Shown here piece by piece: positions 8,910-17,196 of a stretch of DNA of 64,000 nucleotides; within the stretch, counting starts at the first letter, position 1, and every line of letters starts with the position of its first letter. The notes beneath the pieces were generated by a model. It saw only the letters and a list, made by a program, of their open reading frames with translations. It did not search any database and had not been told where the DNA came from. This stretch comes from Christensenella minuta (GTDB taxonomy: Bacteria; Bacillota; Clostridia; Christensenellales; Christensenellaceae): the NCBI RefSeq assembly GCF_003628755.1, contig NZ_CP029256.1:47585-111584 (forward strand), given 5' to 3'. A program made the translations under genes and the position numbers.

Positions 8910-8962
8910 AAAGGTGGGGGAAAGCTCCCGCCTTTATCGCGGGAGAGCTATTTGGGAGGCTT

Positions 8963-10237
8963 ATGCAGAAAATACGTAAGATATACCCGGTCGATACGGC
9001 GGCGAAACTGTTCCCGCCTACCGCGCGGCCGACGAACACATCGGTATTCCGGCTGTCGGTGCTCCTCAAAGAAGAGGTAGACCCGGAAGCGCTGCAAAGT
9101 GCCGCGGAAAAGACTCTCGAACGATACCCCTATATGGCGGTGAGGCTTGGAAAAGCCGGGTTTGAAAAAACAGGCGCCCCCTATGCGGTGCGGGAAGAAA
9201 CGGGAACGCCGTGCGCCCCGTTCGATCTTGAAAAAGACGAATATCTGCTGCGCGTTTTATGGTATGGGAAACGTATTTCCGTCGAACTATTTCATGCCCT
9301 TGCCGATGGCGCGGGCGGGCTTGAATTTTTAAAAACCCTGCTTTACTGCTACCTCACCGGCGGCGGCGCAAAGATCGATCCGCAGGGCAAGCTGCTGCTT
9401 CCCGGGGAAACGCCGCGGGAGGAGGAGCATGAAGACAGCTTCCTGAAATACTATGACGGCCGGAAGGCGCCGGTGCGCAAAATGCCCCCGGCTTTCAAGA
9501 TCAGAGGGGAACCGCTCCCGGAGGGCGGGCGCAATGTGCTGAACGGCGTCCTGGGCATAGAGGGCCTGAAGAAAGCGGCGCGGCGGCAGAAAGCAACGGT
9601 CACCGAATACCTGTGCGCGCTGATGGCCCATTCCATCTACCGCGAATGTGTCAACGAGAACGTGGACGACGAGCCAATTGTATTGTCTGTGCCCGTCAAC
9701 CTGCGCGGGGCGTTCCCCACGCGGACGATCCGGAATTTTTTCAGTATCATCAACGTATCTGTCCCGGTGGGGCACGCCAAAACATTTGGGGGCGCGCTTC
9801 AGGCTGTAAAAGAAGAGCTGCGGGACAAGACGCAGGCGGAGAGCCTCATGGATGCGCTGGCGCAGAGCTGCGGGGTGATGGAGAACCCGGTGGTAAAGGC
9901 GGTCCCGCAGTTTATGAGGGATGCGGGAACGCGGTTTGTATTTGCGTTTTTCAGCGAAGACGTAAAAACGATGACCGTATCCAACGTGGGCCTTATCGAT
10001 CTCCCGGCGGATATGCTGCCGTATGTAGACCATGCGGAATCGATCATCTATCCCACGGAACGCAGTCCCGTCAACTGCTGCCTGTGCTCTGTAAATGGAA
10101 AATTGACGGTTTCCTTTGTCCGGACGGTCAGGGAAACGGGACTCATGCGTTTTTTCTTCGGCTTCCTTGCGCGGGAAACAGGCGAAGAAGTAACGGTATA
10201 TACGAACGACTGGGGGACTTTGGATGGGCAAGTGTGA
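8963..10237 (+). CDS. Condensation-domain-like acyltransferase (alcohol acetyltransferase / PapA type)
   Basis: 424 residues. The fold is suggested by TARPTNTSVFRLSVLL near the N terminus, the catalytic-type motif HALADG (about residues 111-116, the HxxxDG motif of CoA- and carrier-dependent acyltransferases and condensation domains), and the C-terminal SVPVNLRGAFP and NFFS motifs with a TVSNVG floor-loop-like element. Family members transfer acyl groups to alcohols or amines. First gene of an operon with a DUF6320-like protein, overlapping it by 14 nt, which implies translational coupling. Substrate unknown. Confidence 0.75.
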   Translation: MQKIRKIYPVDTAAKLFPPTARPTNTSVFRLSVLLKEEVDPEALQSAAEKTLERYPYMAVRLGKAGFEKTGAPYAVREETGTPCAPFDLEKDEYLLRVLWYGKRISVELFHALADGAGGLEFLKTLLYCYLTGGGAKIDPQGKLLLPGETPREEEHEDSFLKYYDGRKAPVRKMPPAFKIRGEPLPEGGRNVLNGVLGIEGLKKAARRQKATVTEYLCALMAHSIYRECVNENVDDEPIVLSVPVNLRGAFPTRTIRNFFSIINVSVPVGHAKTFGGALQAVKEELRDKTQAESLMDALAQSCGVMENPVVKAVPQFMRDAGTRFVFAFFSEDVKTMTVSNVGLIDLPADMLPYVDHAESIIYPTERSPVNCCLCSVNGKLTVSFVRTVRETGLMRFFFGFLARETGEEVTVYTNDWGTLDGQV

Positions 10238-10892
10238 ATATTGCGGCGTGACGGTCTCGGGCAGGGATACATGTCCGCTGTGCGGCCGGAAGGTGCGGGG
10301 CGGTACGCAAAACGCAATGTATCCGGCATGCCGCACGGATAATAGAGAAATGCCGGAAAAAAAGAGACCCTGCTGGCCGACGCTCGTAACGCTTCTGGCG
10401 GTGGGGGTCTGTGCGTGGATCAACCTAATGACCCGGGGAAGCTCGGGCGGGTATTGGTGTCTCGATATCGCGGCGATCTTCGCTTATCTGTGGGTGCTTG
10501 TGCTCCATACGGTGAAATCTAAAACGCGGGGCAGCCTCAAGCTCATGCTGCAGGCCTGCCTTATCATTGCCATGCTGTGCGTGTTCGACTGGAATGCGGG
10601 CAGGGGGCTTTGGTCGGTGAATTTCGCGATCCCGTTCGCGTGTATCGGCCTGGTTTTCCTGGCTACCTATATCGTGATGACGCGGAAGCTGAGCTGGAGC
10701 GAATATATCGGCTACATGGTGGCGGTCGTGCTTTTCGGGCAGATGCCGGTCATGGGGATATTGCTCGGGTTTACGCATTTCGTCTGGCCGAGCTTTGCAG
10801 CGGCCGGCTATGCCGTGTTTACATTCCTGGTGATGCTGCTGTTTGCCAACGGCAGGTATAAGGGCGAGCGGACGCGCAGGTTCCGCTTCTAG
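10224..10892 (+). CDS. DUF6320-like zinc-ribbon membrane protein
   Basis: 222 residues. Starts with a zinc ribbon (C4-x2-C7...C17-x2-C20) followed by about six hydrophobic helices from residue 50 on. It matches my recollection of the DUF6320 family, which is commonly encoded beside HxxxDG acyltransferase-like proteins in Bacillota; the family name is from memory. The gene overlaps the 3' end of its partner, so the two probably work together, perhaps as a lipid- or glycan-modifying pair at the membrane (inference). Confidence 0.65.
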   Translation: MGKCEYCGVTVSGRDTCPLCGRKVRGGTQNAMYPACRTDNREMPEKKRPCWPTLVTLLAVGVCAWINLMTRGSSGGYWCLDIAAIFAYLWVLVLHTVKSKTRGSLKLMLQACLIIAMLCVFDWNAGRGLWSVNFAIPFACIGLVFLATYIVMTRKLSWSEYIGYMVAVVLFGQMPVMGILLGFTHFVWPSFAAAGYAVFTFLVMLLFANGRYKGERTRRFRF

Positions 10893-10904
10893 GGGGGCGC
10901 GTAT

Positions 10905-11405
10905 ATGGCGTTAAAGATGGGGCCGCTTGTGGCGGCGATGATGGAATACGAGCGGGGCGCAGCCCAGCGGATCAATCATTTTTTGAAGGTGTATTCCTTT
11001 GCCAAGCTGATCGGGGAACGGGAAGGCCTTCCCGCCTCCGATCAGGAGATCCTCGAAGCCGCGGCCATCGTGCACGATATCGGCATCCGGCCCAGCCTTG
11101 AAAAATACCAGTCCTCCGGCGGCAATTTTCAGGAGATCGAAGGCCCTCCCGTAGCGCGGGGGCTTCTTGAGCGGCTTTCGTTTCCGCAGCAGGCAATAGA
11201 GCGCGTCTGCTTTCTGGTGGGGCGTCACCATACCTATCAGGGGATCGACGGGAAAGATTACCAGATTCTCGTGGAAGCGGATTTCCTCGTGAACCTGTAC
11301 GAAGAGAAGACGGACAAACAGTCGATTGTCAAAGTCAGGAAAAATATCTTCCGCACAGATGCGGGGATAAAGGCGCTAAACGACCTGTTCGCATTACCCG
11401 AATGA
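10905..11405 (+). CDS. HD-domain phosphohydrolase
   Basis: 166 residues with an HD metal-binding set: H25 (RINHFLKVY), the HD pair in AAIVHDIGI (about 56-57), HH in GRHHTYQGID and a distal D in EADFLVNL. This resembles small uncharacterised HD hydrolases acting on nucleotides or phosphoesters. Third gene of the operon, 12 nt after the DUF6320-like gene. Confidence 0.85.
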   Translation: MALKMGPLVAAMMEYERGAAQRINHFLKVYSFAKLIGEREGLPASDQEILEAAAIVHDIGIRPSLEKYQSSGGNFQEIEGPPVARGLLERLSFPQQAIERVCFLVGRHHTYQGIDGKDYQILVEADFLVNLYEEKTDKQSIVKVRKNIFRTDAGIKALNDLFALPE

Positions 11406-11406
11406 T

Positions 11407-11862
11407 ATGAAGATCATAGGCTGCGCGGAAAGCGGGAAAAAGGAATATCTGGAACTGCTGCTCGAAGCGGACCCCTCCGAAGAGATGATCGACCGGTATC
11501 TTGAAGACGGGACGCTTTTTGCGTTGGAGGAAAAAGGAACGCCCGCTGCCGTCGCAGTGGTGGCTCCCGCCATAGGGGGCGCGTGCGAACTCAAGAACCT
11601 TGCCGTTGCCGCCCATCTGCGCGGAAAGGGCGTTGGACGCAGGATGGTGGAATACCTGTTCGCGTTCTATCGCGGAAAATACCGTAAAATGTACGTGGGA
11701 ACGGCGGATATTCCCTGCGGCTGCAAGGATTTTTACCAAAAGCTCGGGTTTCGGTACACGCATACGGTGGACGGCTTTTTTACGGAGAATTATCCGGAGC
11801 CGCTTTATGAAAACGGTGCGTTGATCGAAAATATGGCCTATTTTGTAAAGGAATTGAAATGA
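11407..11862 (+). CDS. GNAT family N-acetyltransferase
   Basis: 151 residues; the acetyl-CoA loop LRGKGVGRRMVEYL and preceding strand ELKNLAVAA are the GNAT motif A, and FYQKLGFRYT is motif B. The start overlaps nothing but lies 1 nt after the HD gene stop, so translation is coupled. Substrate unknown. Confidence 0.88.
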   Translation: MKIIGCAESGKKEYLELLLEADPSEEMIDRYLEDGTLFALEEKGTPAAVAVVAPAIGGACELKNLAVAAHLRGKGVGRRMVEYLFAFYRGKYRKMYVGTADIPCGCKDFYQKLGFRYTHTVDGFFTENYPEPLYENGALIENMAYFVKELK

Positions 11863-12587
11863 AGGGATTATTTGACGTTACGGGAAAACGAGCGCTTGTG
11901 ACGGGCGGAAGCCGGGGCATCGGGCTCGCGCTTGCGAAAATGCTGAGGGAAGCCGGGGCTAGGGTCGCGGTCTTTTACCATGGAACGCCGGTAGAGGAAC
12001 AAGGACTCGTTCCGGTGCAATGCGATTTGCTGGATGCGGAAGATACGCAGCGTGCATTTGCGCAAGCGGTGACGGCGCTTGGCGGGATCGATATCCTGGT
12101 CAATGCAGCCGGGCTGCATAAAAAAGACGACGCGGAACACTTTCCCGCCGGAGAGTGGGAAGAGATACTCAAGGTCAACGTAGTTGCCGCATTTCGCTTG
12201 AGCCAGCTTGCCGGACGGGAAATGATCGCGCAGGGCGGCGGGAAAATCGTCAATATCTGTTCCGTGCGTTCCGTGCTCGCGGGGGACCGCAGCTCGGCCT
12301 ACAGCACGAGCAAGGCGGCGCTGCTCCAAATGACGAAGGCGCTTGCAAAGGAGTGGGGAAAATATCATATTAACGTCAACGGCCTTGCGCCGGGTTATAT
12401 CCTGACGGATATGACGGCGGCCTCCATGAACGACCCGGAAACAGGCGGGCAGCTTCTTAACCGCACGCCGCTCGGACGGTTTGGGCAAATGGAAGACCTT
12501 ACGGGAGCGCTGCTCTTTCTGTGTTCCCCTGCGTCGGACTATGTCACGGGTATCCTCCTGCCTGTAGACGGTGGTTTTTTGTGCTGA
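11859..12587 (+). CDS. Short-chain dehydrogenase/reductase
   Basis: 242 residues with the Rossmann motif TGGSRGIG, NAAG (NNAG variant), a catalytic S-Y-K set (S in CSVRS, Y and K in AYSTSKAALL), and the PG motif APGYILTDM. ATGA overlap with the GNAT gene. Closest in style to gluconate 5-dehydrogenase / 3-oxoacyl-ACP reductase; it is unlikely to be the housekeeping FabG because that sits in the fab cluster at 34952. Confidence 0.85.
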   Translation: MKGLFDVTGKRALVTGGSRGIGLALAKMLREAGARVAVFYHGTPVEEQGLVPVQCDLLDAEDTQRAFAQAVTALGGIDILVNAAGLHKKDDAEHFPAGEWEEILKVNVVAAFRLSQLAGREMIAQGGGKIVNICSVRSVLAGDRSSAYSTSKAALLQMTKALAKEWGKYHINVNGLAPGYILTDMTAASMNDPETGGQLLNRTPLGRFGQMEDLTGALLFLCSPASDYVTGILLPVDGGFLC

Positions 12588-12838
12588 AGGCACTTCTTCG
12601 CAAATCACGATAGCGTTAAAACAAGCGGCATTGCACCTGCCGCATGGCAACTTCAAAAAACGTTGCGGTACCGTGCGTTTCCCTGCCGGCAGCTTTTCCG
12701 GTAGAAACCTCTGGGCCGGCCAGGCTGTAAAGAAGTGGAGCGCCAGTCCGGCATCTGGAAAATGAACTGGATTTTGCGAAGGGACCTACGGAATACCGCT
12801 TCGGGTACGACGGTTAAAAAACTTCATCCCATGAATAA
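12588..12838. other. Non-coding stretch, possibly a decayed gene
   Basis: No gene with a supported start is present. A short plus-strand frame (about 12755-12815) reads protein-like residues (HLENELDFAKGPTEYRFGYDG) before a stop and has stops upstream, so a gene remnant is possible but I cannot identify it. Confidence 0.3.
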
Positions 12839-12866
12839 AAACGCCGGGTCCTCCGGCGCTTTTTCT
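12838..12866. terminator. Bidirectional terminator between convergent operons
   Basis: CGCCGG / CCGGCG stem with a 5-nt loop, flanked by A4-5 on the left and T5 on the right, so it can serve both the SDR operon on the plus strand and the GntR gene on the minus strand. Confidence 0.75.
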
Positions 12867-12909
12867 GCCAAATTATGTTCCTCAGCGGCAATCGACCCCA
12901 GCTGGGGAA

Positions 12910-14391
12910 TTATTTCCATAGGAGGGTACCGTCATACACCCGCATGGCGGGTTGCCAATATCCTAAACGTTTGCATTCCCTGATAATTAACTGGTGCGTA
13001 TAGCGGAACATTTCCGCGGCTTTTTTTGCAAAAATATCAGGGCTGTTGCTTGCCAGAGCCTCCGCCGCCTCGACACACTGCCGGTGGATTTCACGGTTGT
13101 GCCTGTTTTTCGCATGGTGGAGTAGTTTTGGTATGCTTCTCCCGATGTGATAATTTTTCTGGATTACTTTATAAACCGTCCGCAGCGCGCTATATTCGAT
13201 ATAGTCTGTTAGGAACTCCAGCAAAACGATAGGGGAAAGCTGATATAAATAGGAGTTGTTCCACCAATCCTCGAGCTTACTGCCCAATTTTCCCGCGTTT
13301 TCCACAGCCGTATCATGGGCGGCTGCATGGGCGGCGACCCCTTCGGCGGTAAGTGACAATAGCTCCAAACTGTCCAGATACCGCCGGACATGGTAGGCAA
13401 CCAGGGCCGGGTCAATGGGGATATGGCGCAGTTTTTCCGGACCCATTGCTACAAAAATACCCTTGCCTCGCACAGCGGTAACTACGCCCCACTGTTTCAG
13501 CAGTTGAACGGCTTTGATTGTGGTATCGACGCTGACTCCATAAATCTGGCGCAGCCCGGCATGGGAGGGAAGGCGGTCGCCGGGCCGGTATTTACCGATG
13601 GCAATGAGGCCGAGGAGGTCCAGGTAAACGCGCGAATATTGTTCTTCCGCCCAGCTGATCCGGCGCCCCAGCTCTTTTGCGCCAAGCCGGAACGGGGAGT
13701 CGGACGCAACCTTACACACGGGCGAATGTTCCCCGCCGTCCGGGAGAAATCGGTAAAGGAACGATAGGTCCGCAAAACGGACTTCCGTCGGTTTGCCGCC
13801 GGTTTTAATAGTGTATAAAAATTCCTTTAACCTGGTAAAATACTCGGTCCTCACCTCAAGGGAGCCGGGCAGCGGATCCAGCTCGGACAATCCCAGGCTG
13901 TCAACAGCACGCAGGATAAAGTCGTTGCCGGTACGCGCGATAAAAAAACGCCAGAACCGGTTCGAGAGCCGCCAGAATTCAATTGGCCGGTCCGGCTCCA
14001 TTTTCCCCAGAATGGCTTCAGGGATGTGCCAGTCGTTGCCGCCGCAAAGGTCCATTCCATACTGAATTATAGGATAACAAAGAAAAATCCCCGTTTTCAA
14101 AAGATCACCGGCGGTCGTAACGTCGGCCTTGCGCAGGGGAAGCAGCCGCTTTTCTTCTAAAGCGCCGGAATAATCAAAAGTGACGGTCGGACGCTTCCGC
14201 TGCCCGGTTTCAACAAGACCATAATCCGAAAGCAGTTTCACCGCATGTCGAACCGTCTTTTCCGATGTGCCGAACTCCCGGCACAAGTCGGTACGGGAAG
14301 GAAGCCTTGAACCGCTCGGAAGCAGGCCGCATTCAATTTTATTTTTTAAGATCCGGTAGATCTTTTCATACATCACGATTCCGTTTTTCAT
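12910..14391 (-). CDS. GntR-family regulator with internally duplicated wHTH plus helical domain
   Basis: 493 residues from the ATG at 14391; the ribosome site is weak (CGGGAT), and ATG 14373 is an alternative. Residues about 7-70 are a GntR winged helix (GLLPSGSRLPSRTDLCREFGTS...KTVRHAVKLL), then a helical region, then near residue 245 a second GntR winged helix (GKYRPGDRLPSHAGLRQIYGVS...TIKAVQLL...GKGIFVA) and another helical region. The usual GntR protein has one DNA-binding domain, so one chain carries two. Last gene of a minus-strand unit with two c-di-GMP enzymes, 74 nt downstream of the EAL gene, which suggests a regulator connected with that signalling unit. Confidence 0.8.
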   Translation of the reverse strand: MKNGIVMYEKIYRILKNKIECGLLPSGSRLPSRTDLCREFGTSEKTVRHAVKLLSDYGLVETGQRKRPTVTFDYSGALEEKRLLPLRKADVTTAGDLLKTGIFLCYPIIQYGMDLCGGNDWHIPEAILGKMEPDRPIEFWRLSNRFWRFFIARTGNDFILRAVDSLGLSELDPLPGSLEVRTEYFTRLKEFLYTIKTGGKPTEVRFADLSFLYRFLPDGGEHSPVCKVASDSPFRLGAKELGRRISWAEEQYSRVYLDLLGLIAIGKYRPGDRLPSHAGLRQIYGVSVDTTIKAVQLLKQWGVVTAVRGKGIFVAMGPEKLRHIPIDPALVAYHVRRYLDSLELLSLTAEGVAAHAAAHDTAVENAGKLGSKLEDWWNNSYLYQLSPIVLLEFLTDYIEYSALRTVYKVIQKNYHIGRSIPKLLHHAKNRHNREIHRQCVEAAEALASNSPDIFAKKAAEMFRYTHQLIIRECKRLGYWQPAMRVYDGTLLWK

Positions 14392-14465
14392 AGTATCCCG
14401 TTTTGTTTTGCCTATGATATCATAATTACTATCTTCGCGGGGCCAAAATGGATTCCCGGGCAAGC

Positions 14466-17189
14466 CTACTTGTTTTTATGATTTTGTTCGGCTAAAAATC
14501 GGATTGCTTTTTCCTGCGGCATTGGACGCGCATAGTAAAAACCCTGAATGTATTGTACGCCGGACGCGGAGATCAGCTGTTGATCCTCCTTGGTTTCCAC
14601 GCCTTCCGAAACAACAGTCAGTGAATTGATTTTCGCCATTTCCACAATAGAATGAAGGAGTGCGCGCTGCTTGGGATTTATATAGATTTGGCGCGTAAGC
14701 GAACGATCTATCTTAATCACGTCCACAGGTAGGTTTGAAAGATAATTCAGGCTGCTGTATCCTACGCCGAAGTCGTCCAGGGCGATGCGAATTCCACTTT
14801 TCCTTAATTGATCGAGGGAGGAAGATGCGTGTTCGATGGACTGGATGAGGACGCTTTCCGTAATTTCCAGCGTGATCCGGTCTGCCGGGACGCCGGAAGC
14901 GCGGATCACCTCCAGCAGATGGTCGGCGCTGTTCTCGACCAAGAGCTGCTGGACGGAAATATTAATCCCCATATGTTCCAATTCCAATTGATGGGCATAT
15001 AAAGACATAAACCTGCAGGCGTGGCCGAGGACATAATCTCCCAGGGCTTCCACCAGTCCGCCGCGTTCCGCGAAGGCGATCACCTGTCCGGCGGGGAAGA
15101 AGCCTCCCTTACCGTCCGGCAGGCGCACCAACGCTTCCGCCGAGGTAAACCTTCCGGATTTTACATGTACGATCGGTTGGTACCAGACTTCGAGCGTCTC
15201 CTCCGAAATAGCGGATTTGAGCCGGTGAACGATATCGGTTTCCGTCCGGATGATCTGGTCGAGTGCGTCGTCGTAGATTACGGTTTTTTGATTTTGCTCT
15301 TTTGTATAGCGAAGGGCGGACTGAATACGGTCAAGCAGAAGCTCCGGGCTGTCTCCGTTTGCCGGATACCCGCAGACAGCGATGCGCACCTGCAAGGTAA
15401 AAGAGGCATTCCCGGCGCATACCGGGTCGGCAAGCAAAGCCTGCAATTTGGCCGTAAAAGATTCCCTGTTTTCGCCGGAAAGGGAAATTCCAAGAAAAAC
15501 GTCGCCGTTGATCCGGTATAAATAAGTTCCGAACAGGCGCGATAAGCGGCCGATTACCTCGAGAAGGATCGCATCACCAATGTCCGCGCTGAACAATTCA
15601 TTATACTGGCTGAACGAGCAGATATCGATACAGAATAAGTCGAAGCGCCGCCTTTTATCGTAAGAGATGAGCATCTGCGCGTCCCGAAAATATTTGGGAC
15701 GGTTGCCCACGCTGAAAACGGGATCGCAATACGCAAGCTGCTCAACCTGCTTGCGGTATTGGTTGAAGGTTTTCGACAACTCCGTCATCTCAAAATCGGT
15801 ATATTCATCAAAGGCCACATCGTTTTTCCCTTCGATTAACTGACGGCATTTTTCGGTCAGCATACGCACGGGAGATTCCTGAGAGCGGTGGGAGTAATAA
15901 TCGCGTATCAGTGATGAGATAGCCTCCTTCGCCCGGTCTTTGCCGGCCCGGCAGCGCTTATACTGATAGCATGCCGTCAAAAACTTTTTTTCTCCCTCCA
16001 GATGTACCTTCAGCAGAAGCTCGATCGAAAGGCCTCTTGCAAAATCCTCTTGCTGCATTTCATCCATATCCTCGCGGACAGCGAGGATAAAATTGCCGTC
16101 GCCGATTCGTCCGGCGATAAAGGGACTTTGAATAAAATTCTGTAAACGGCGGGGAATGCTTTGCAAAAAATCGGTTTCTTCATCATAATCGATTCGCTGC
16201 GCAACCTGGTGATACTCCTCGAAAACAAAGTAAAATAGTATAACGGGTTCGGTTGCTTCGGAAAGCCAGCGGTCAAGCTCCGCGGTAAAACCCGGTTGGT
16301 TATACAGGCCGGTCCGCCTGTCTCTGGATGCGAGCCGCTTTAATGTGCGGTTGCAATGGGATTGCTTATACAGCAAATAGGAAAGGGCGGACAAAAGACC
16401 CGCCACAAACACACAATAGGCGGTGATCCCAAAGAGATGGGCGGGGCTGAGCCAGCCGCCTGAGACGGGCTGAATACTGAGCGTCCACTGGGTTGGCAGG
16501 TAAAAGCTTGTTTTTTCGGCTTGGGAAAAATCGGTGCCCGGACGCGAAGCCGCGATCACCACCTTGCCTCCGCTCTGAGGATCGACCCGCCATAGTTCGT
16601 AATCATACCCTTGTTCGGAAAGGTAATTGAGACCGAGCTGCTCGAGGACATAATCGCGATCCAGCGCCACGATCACTTCCCCCAAGTAAGCATCTTCTTC
16701 CATAAAGGGCTGTAAAAACAAAAACACCTGCTGTCCGCTGCCGTCCCCGTCTAAGGAAACGGGCCCTTCGACTACAAGCTCCTTGACGACCTTAGCCATT
16801 GTATAGATATAGGAAAAATCCTTCAGGCCGTGTCCGACCTGGCCGCCGTAAGTATCGGCGGGCAGTGCGCTGACAATAGTATCTCCCTCAACAAGGCAGA
16901 CATAACGCACCTCTTCCCGTTCGAGAAGAGGCGCCGCCGCGTTTTCCAACCATGCCGCATCGGAACCATTCATCGCATAGGCGACCTGGGCAAGCATAGC
17001 TGCTTCGTTCATGTCCTTTTGCAGCCTGAGTATGATATTGTCATTGTAAAACCGCAAAATATGTTTGGCGTCTTCCTGTCGAATCTCAGTAAACGCCCGC
17101 CCCATTACCATGCCTGTTGCCAGGGACAGGGCGAGAATCGAGACGGCTACAATGCAGAATAAAAGCCACCGCCTTACGGTTGTTTTCAT
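14466..17189 (-). CDS. Membrane sensor with two degenerate GGDEF domains and EAL (c-di-GMP phosphodiesterase)
   Basis: 907 residues from the ATG at 17189 (GAGGTG just upstream), 7 nt after the diguanylate cyclase. A transmembrane helix at about 8-28, an extracellular Cache-like region to about 245, a second helix (about 248-272), then a first GGDEF-like domain with RIGDGNF and a second with RINGDVF in place of the GGDEF signature; neither should make c-di-GMP. The EAL domain keeps AEALVRL, NISVQQL, EITES, DDFGVGYSS, KIDRS, EGVET and QGFYYARPM, so phosphodiesterase activity is expected. Tandem inactive GGDEF domains may bind GTP or c-di-GMP as allosteric modules (inference). Confidence 0.88.
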   Translation of the reverse strand: MKTTVRRWLLFCIVAVSILALSLATGMVMGRAFTEIRQEDAKHILRFYNDNIILRLQKDMNEAAMLAQVAYAMNGSDAAWLENAAAPLLEREEVRYVCLVEGDTIVSALPADTYGGQVGHGLKDFSYIYTMAKVVKELVVEGPVSLDGDGSGQQVFLFLQPFMEEDAYLGEVIVALDRDYVLEQLGLNYLSEQGYDYELWRVDPQSGGKVVIAASRPGTDFSQAEKTSFYLPTQWTLSIQPVSGGWLSPAHLFGITAYCVFVAGLLSALSYLLYKQSHCNRTLKRLASRDRRTGLYNQPGFTAELDRWLSEATEPVILFYFVFEEYHQVAQRIDYDEETDFLQSIPRRLQNFIQSPFIAGRIGDGNFILAVREDMDEMQQEDFARGLSIELLLKVHLEGEKKFLTACYQYKRCRAGKDRAKEAISSLIRDYYSHRSQESPVRMLTEKCRQLIEGKNDVAFDEYTDFEMTELSKTFNQYRKQVEQLAYCDPVFSVGNRPKYFRDAQMLISYDKRRRFDLFCIDICSFSQYNELFSADIGDAILLEVIGRLSRLFGTYLYRINGDVFLGISLSGENRESFTAKLQALLADPVCAGNASFTLQVRIAVCGYPANGDSPELLLDRIQSALRYTKEQNQKTVIYDDALDQIIRTETDIVHRLKSAISEETLEVWYQPIVHVKSGRFTSAEALVRLPDGKGGFFPAGQVIAFAERGGLVEALGDYVLGHACRFMSLYAHQLELEHMGINISVQQLLVENSADHLLEVIRASGVPADRITLEITESVLIQSIEHASSSLDQLRKSGIRIALDDFGVGYSSLNYLSNLPVDVIKIDRSLTRQIYINPKQRALLHSIVEMAKINSLTVVSEGVETKEDQQLISASGVQYIQGFYYARPMPQEKAIRFLAEQNHKNK

Positions 17190-17196
17190 GCGCACC

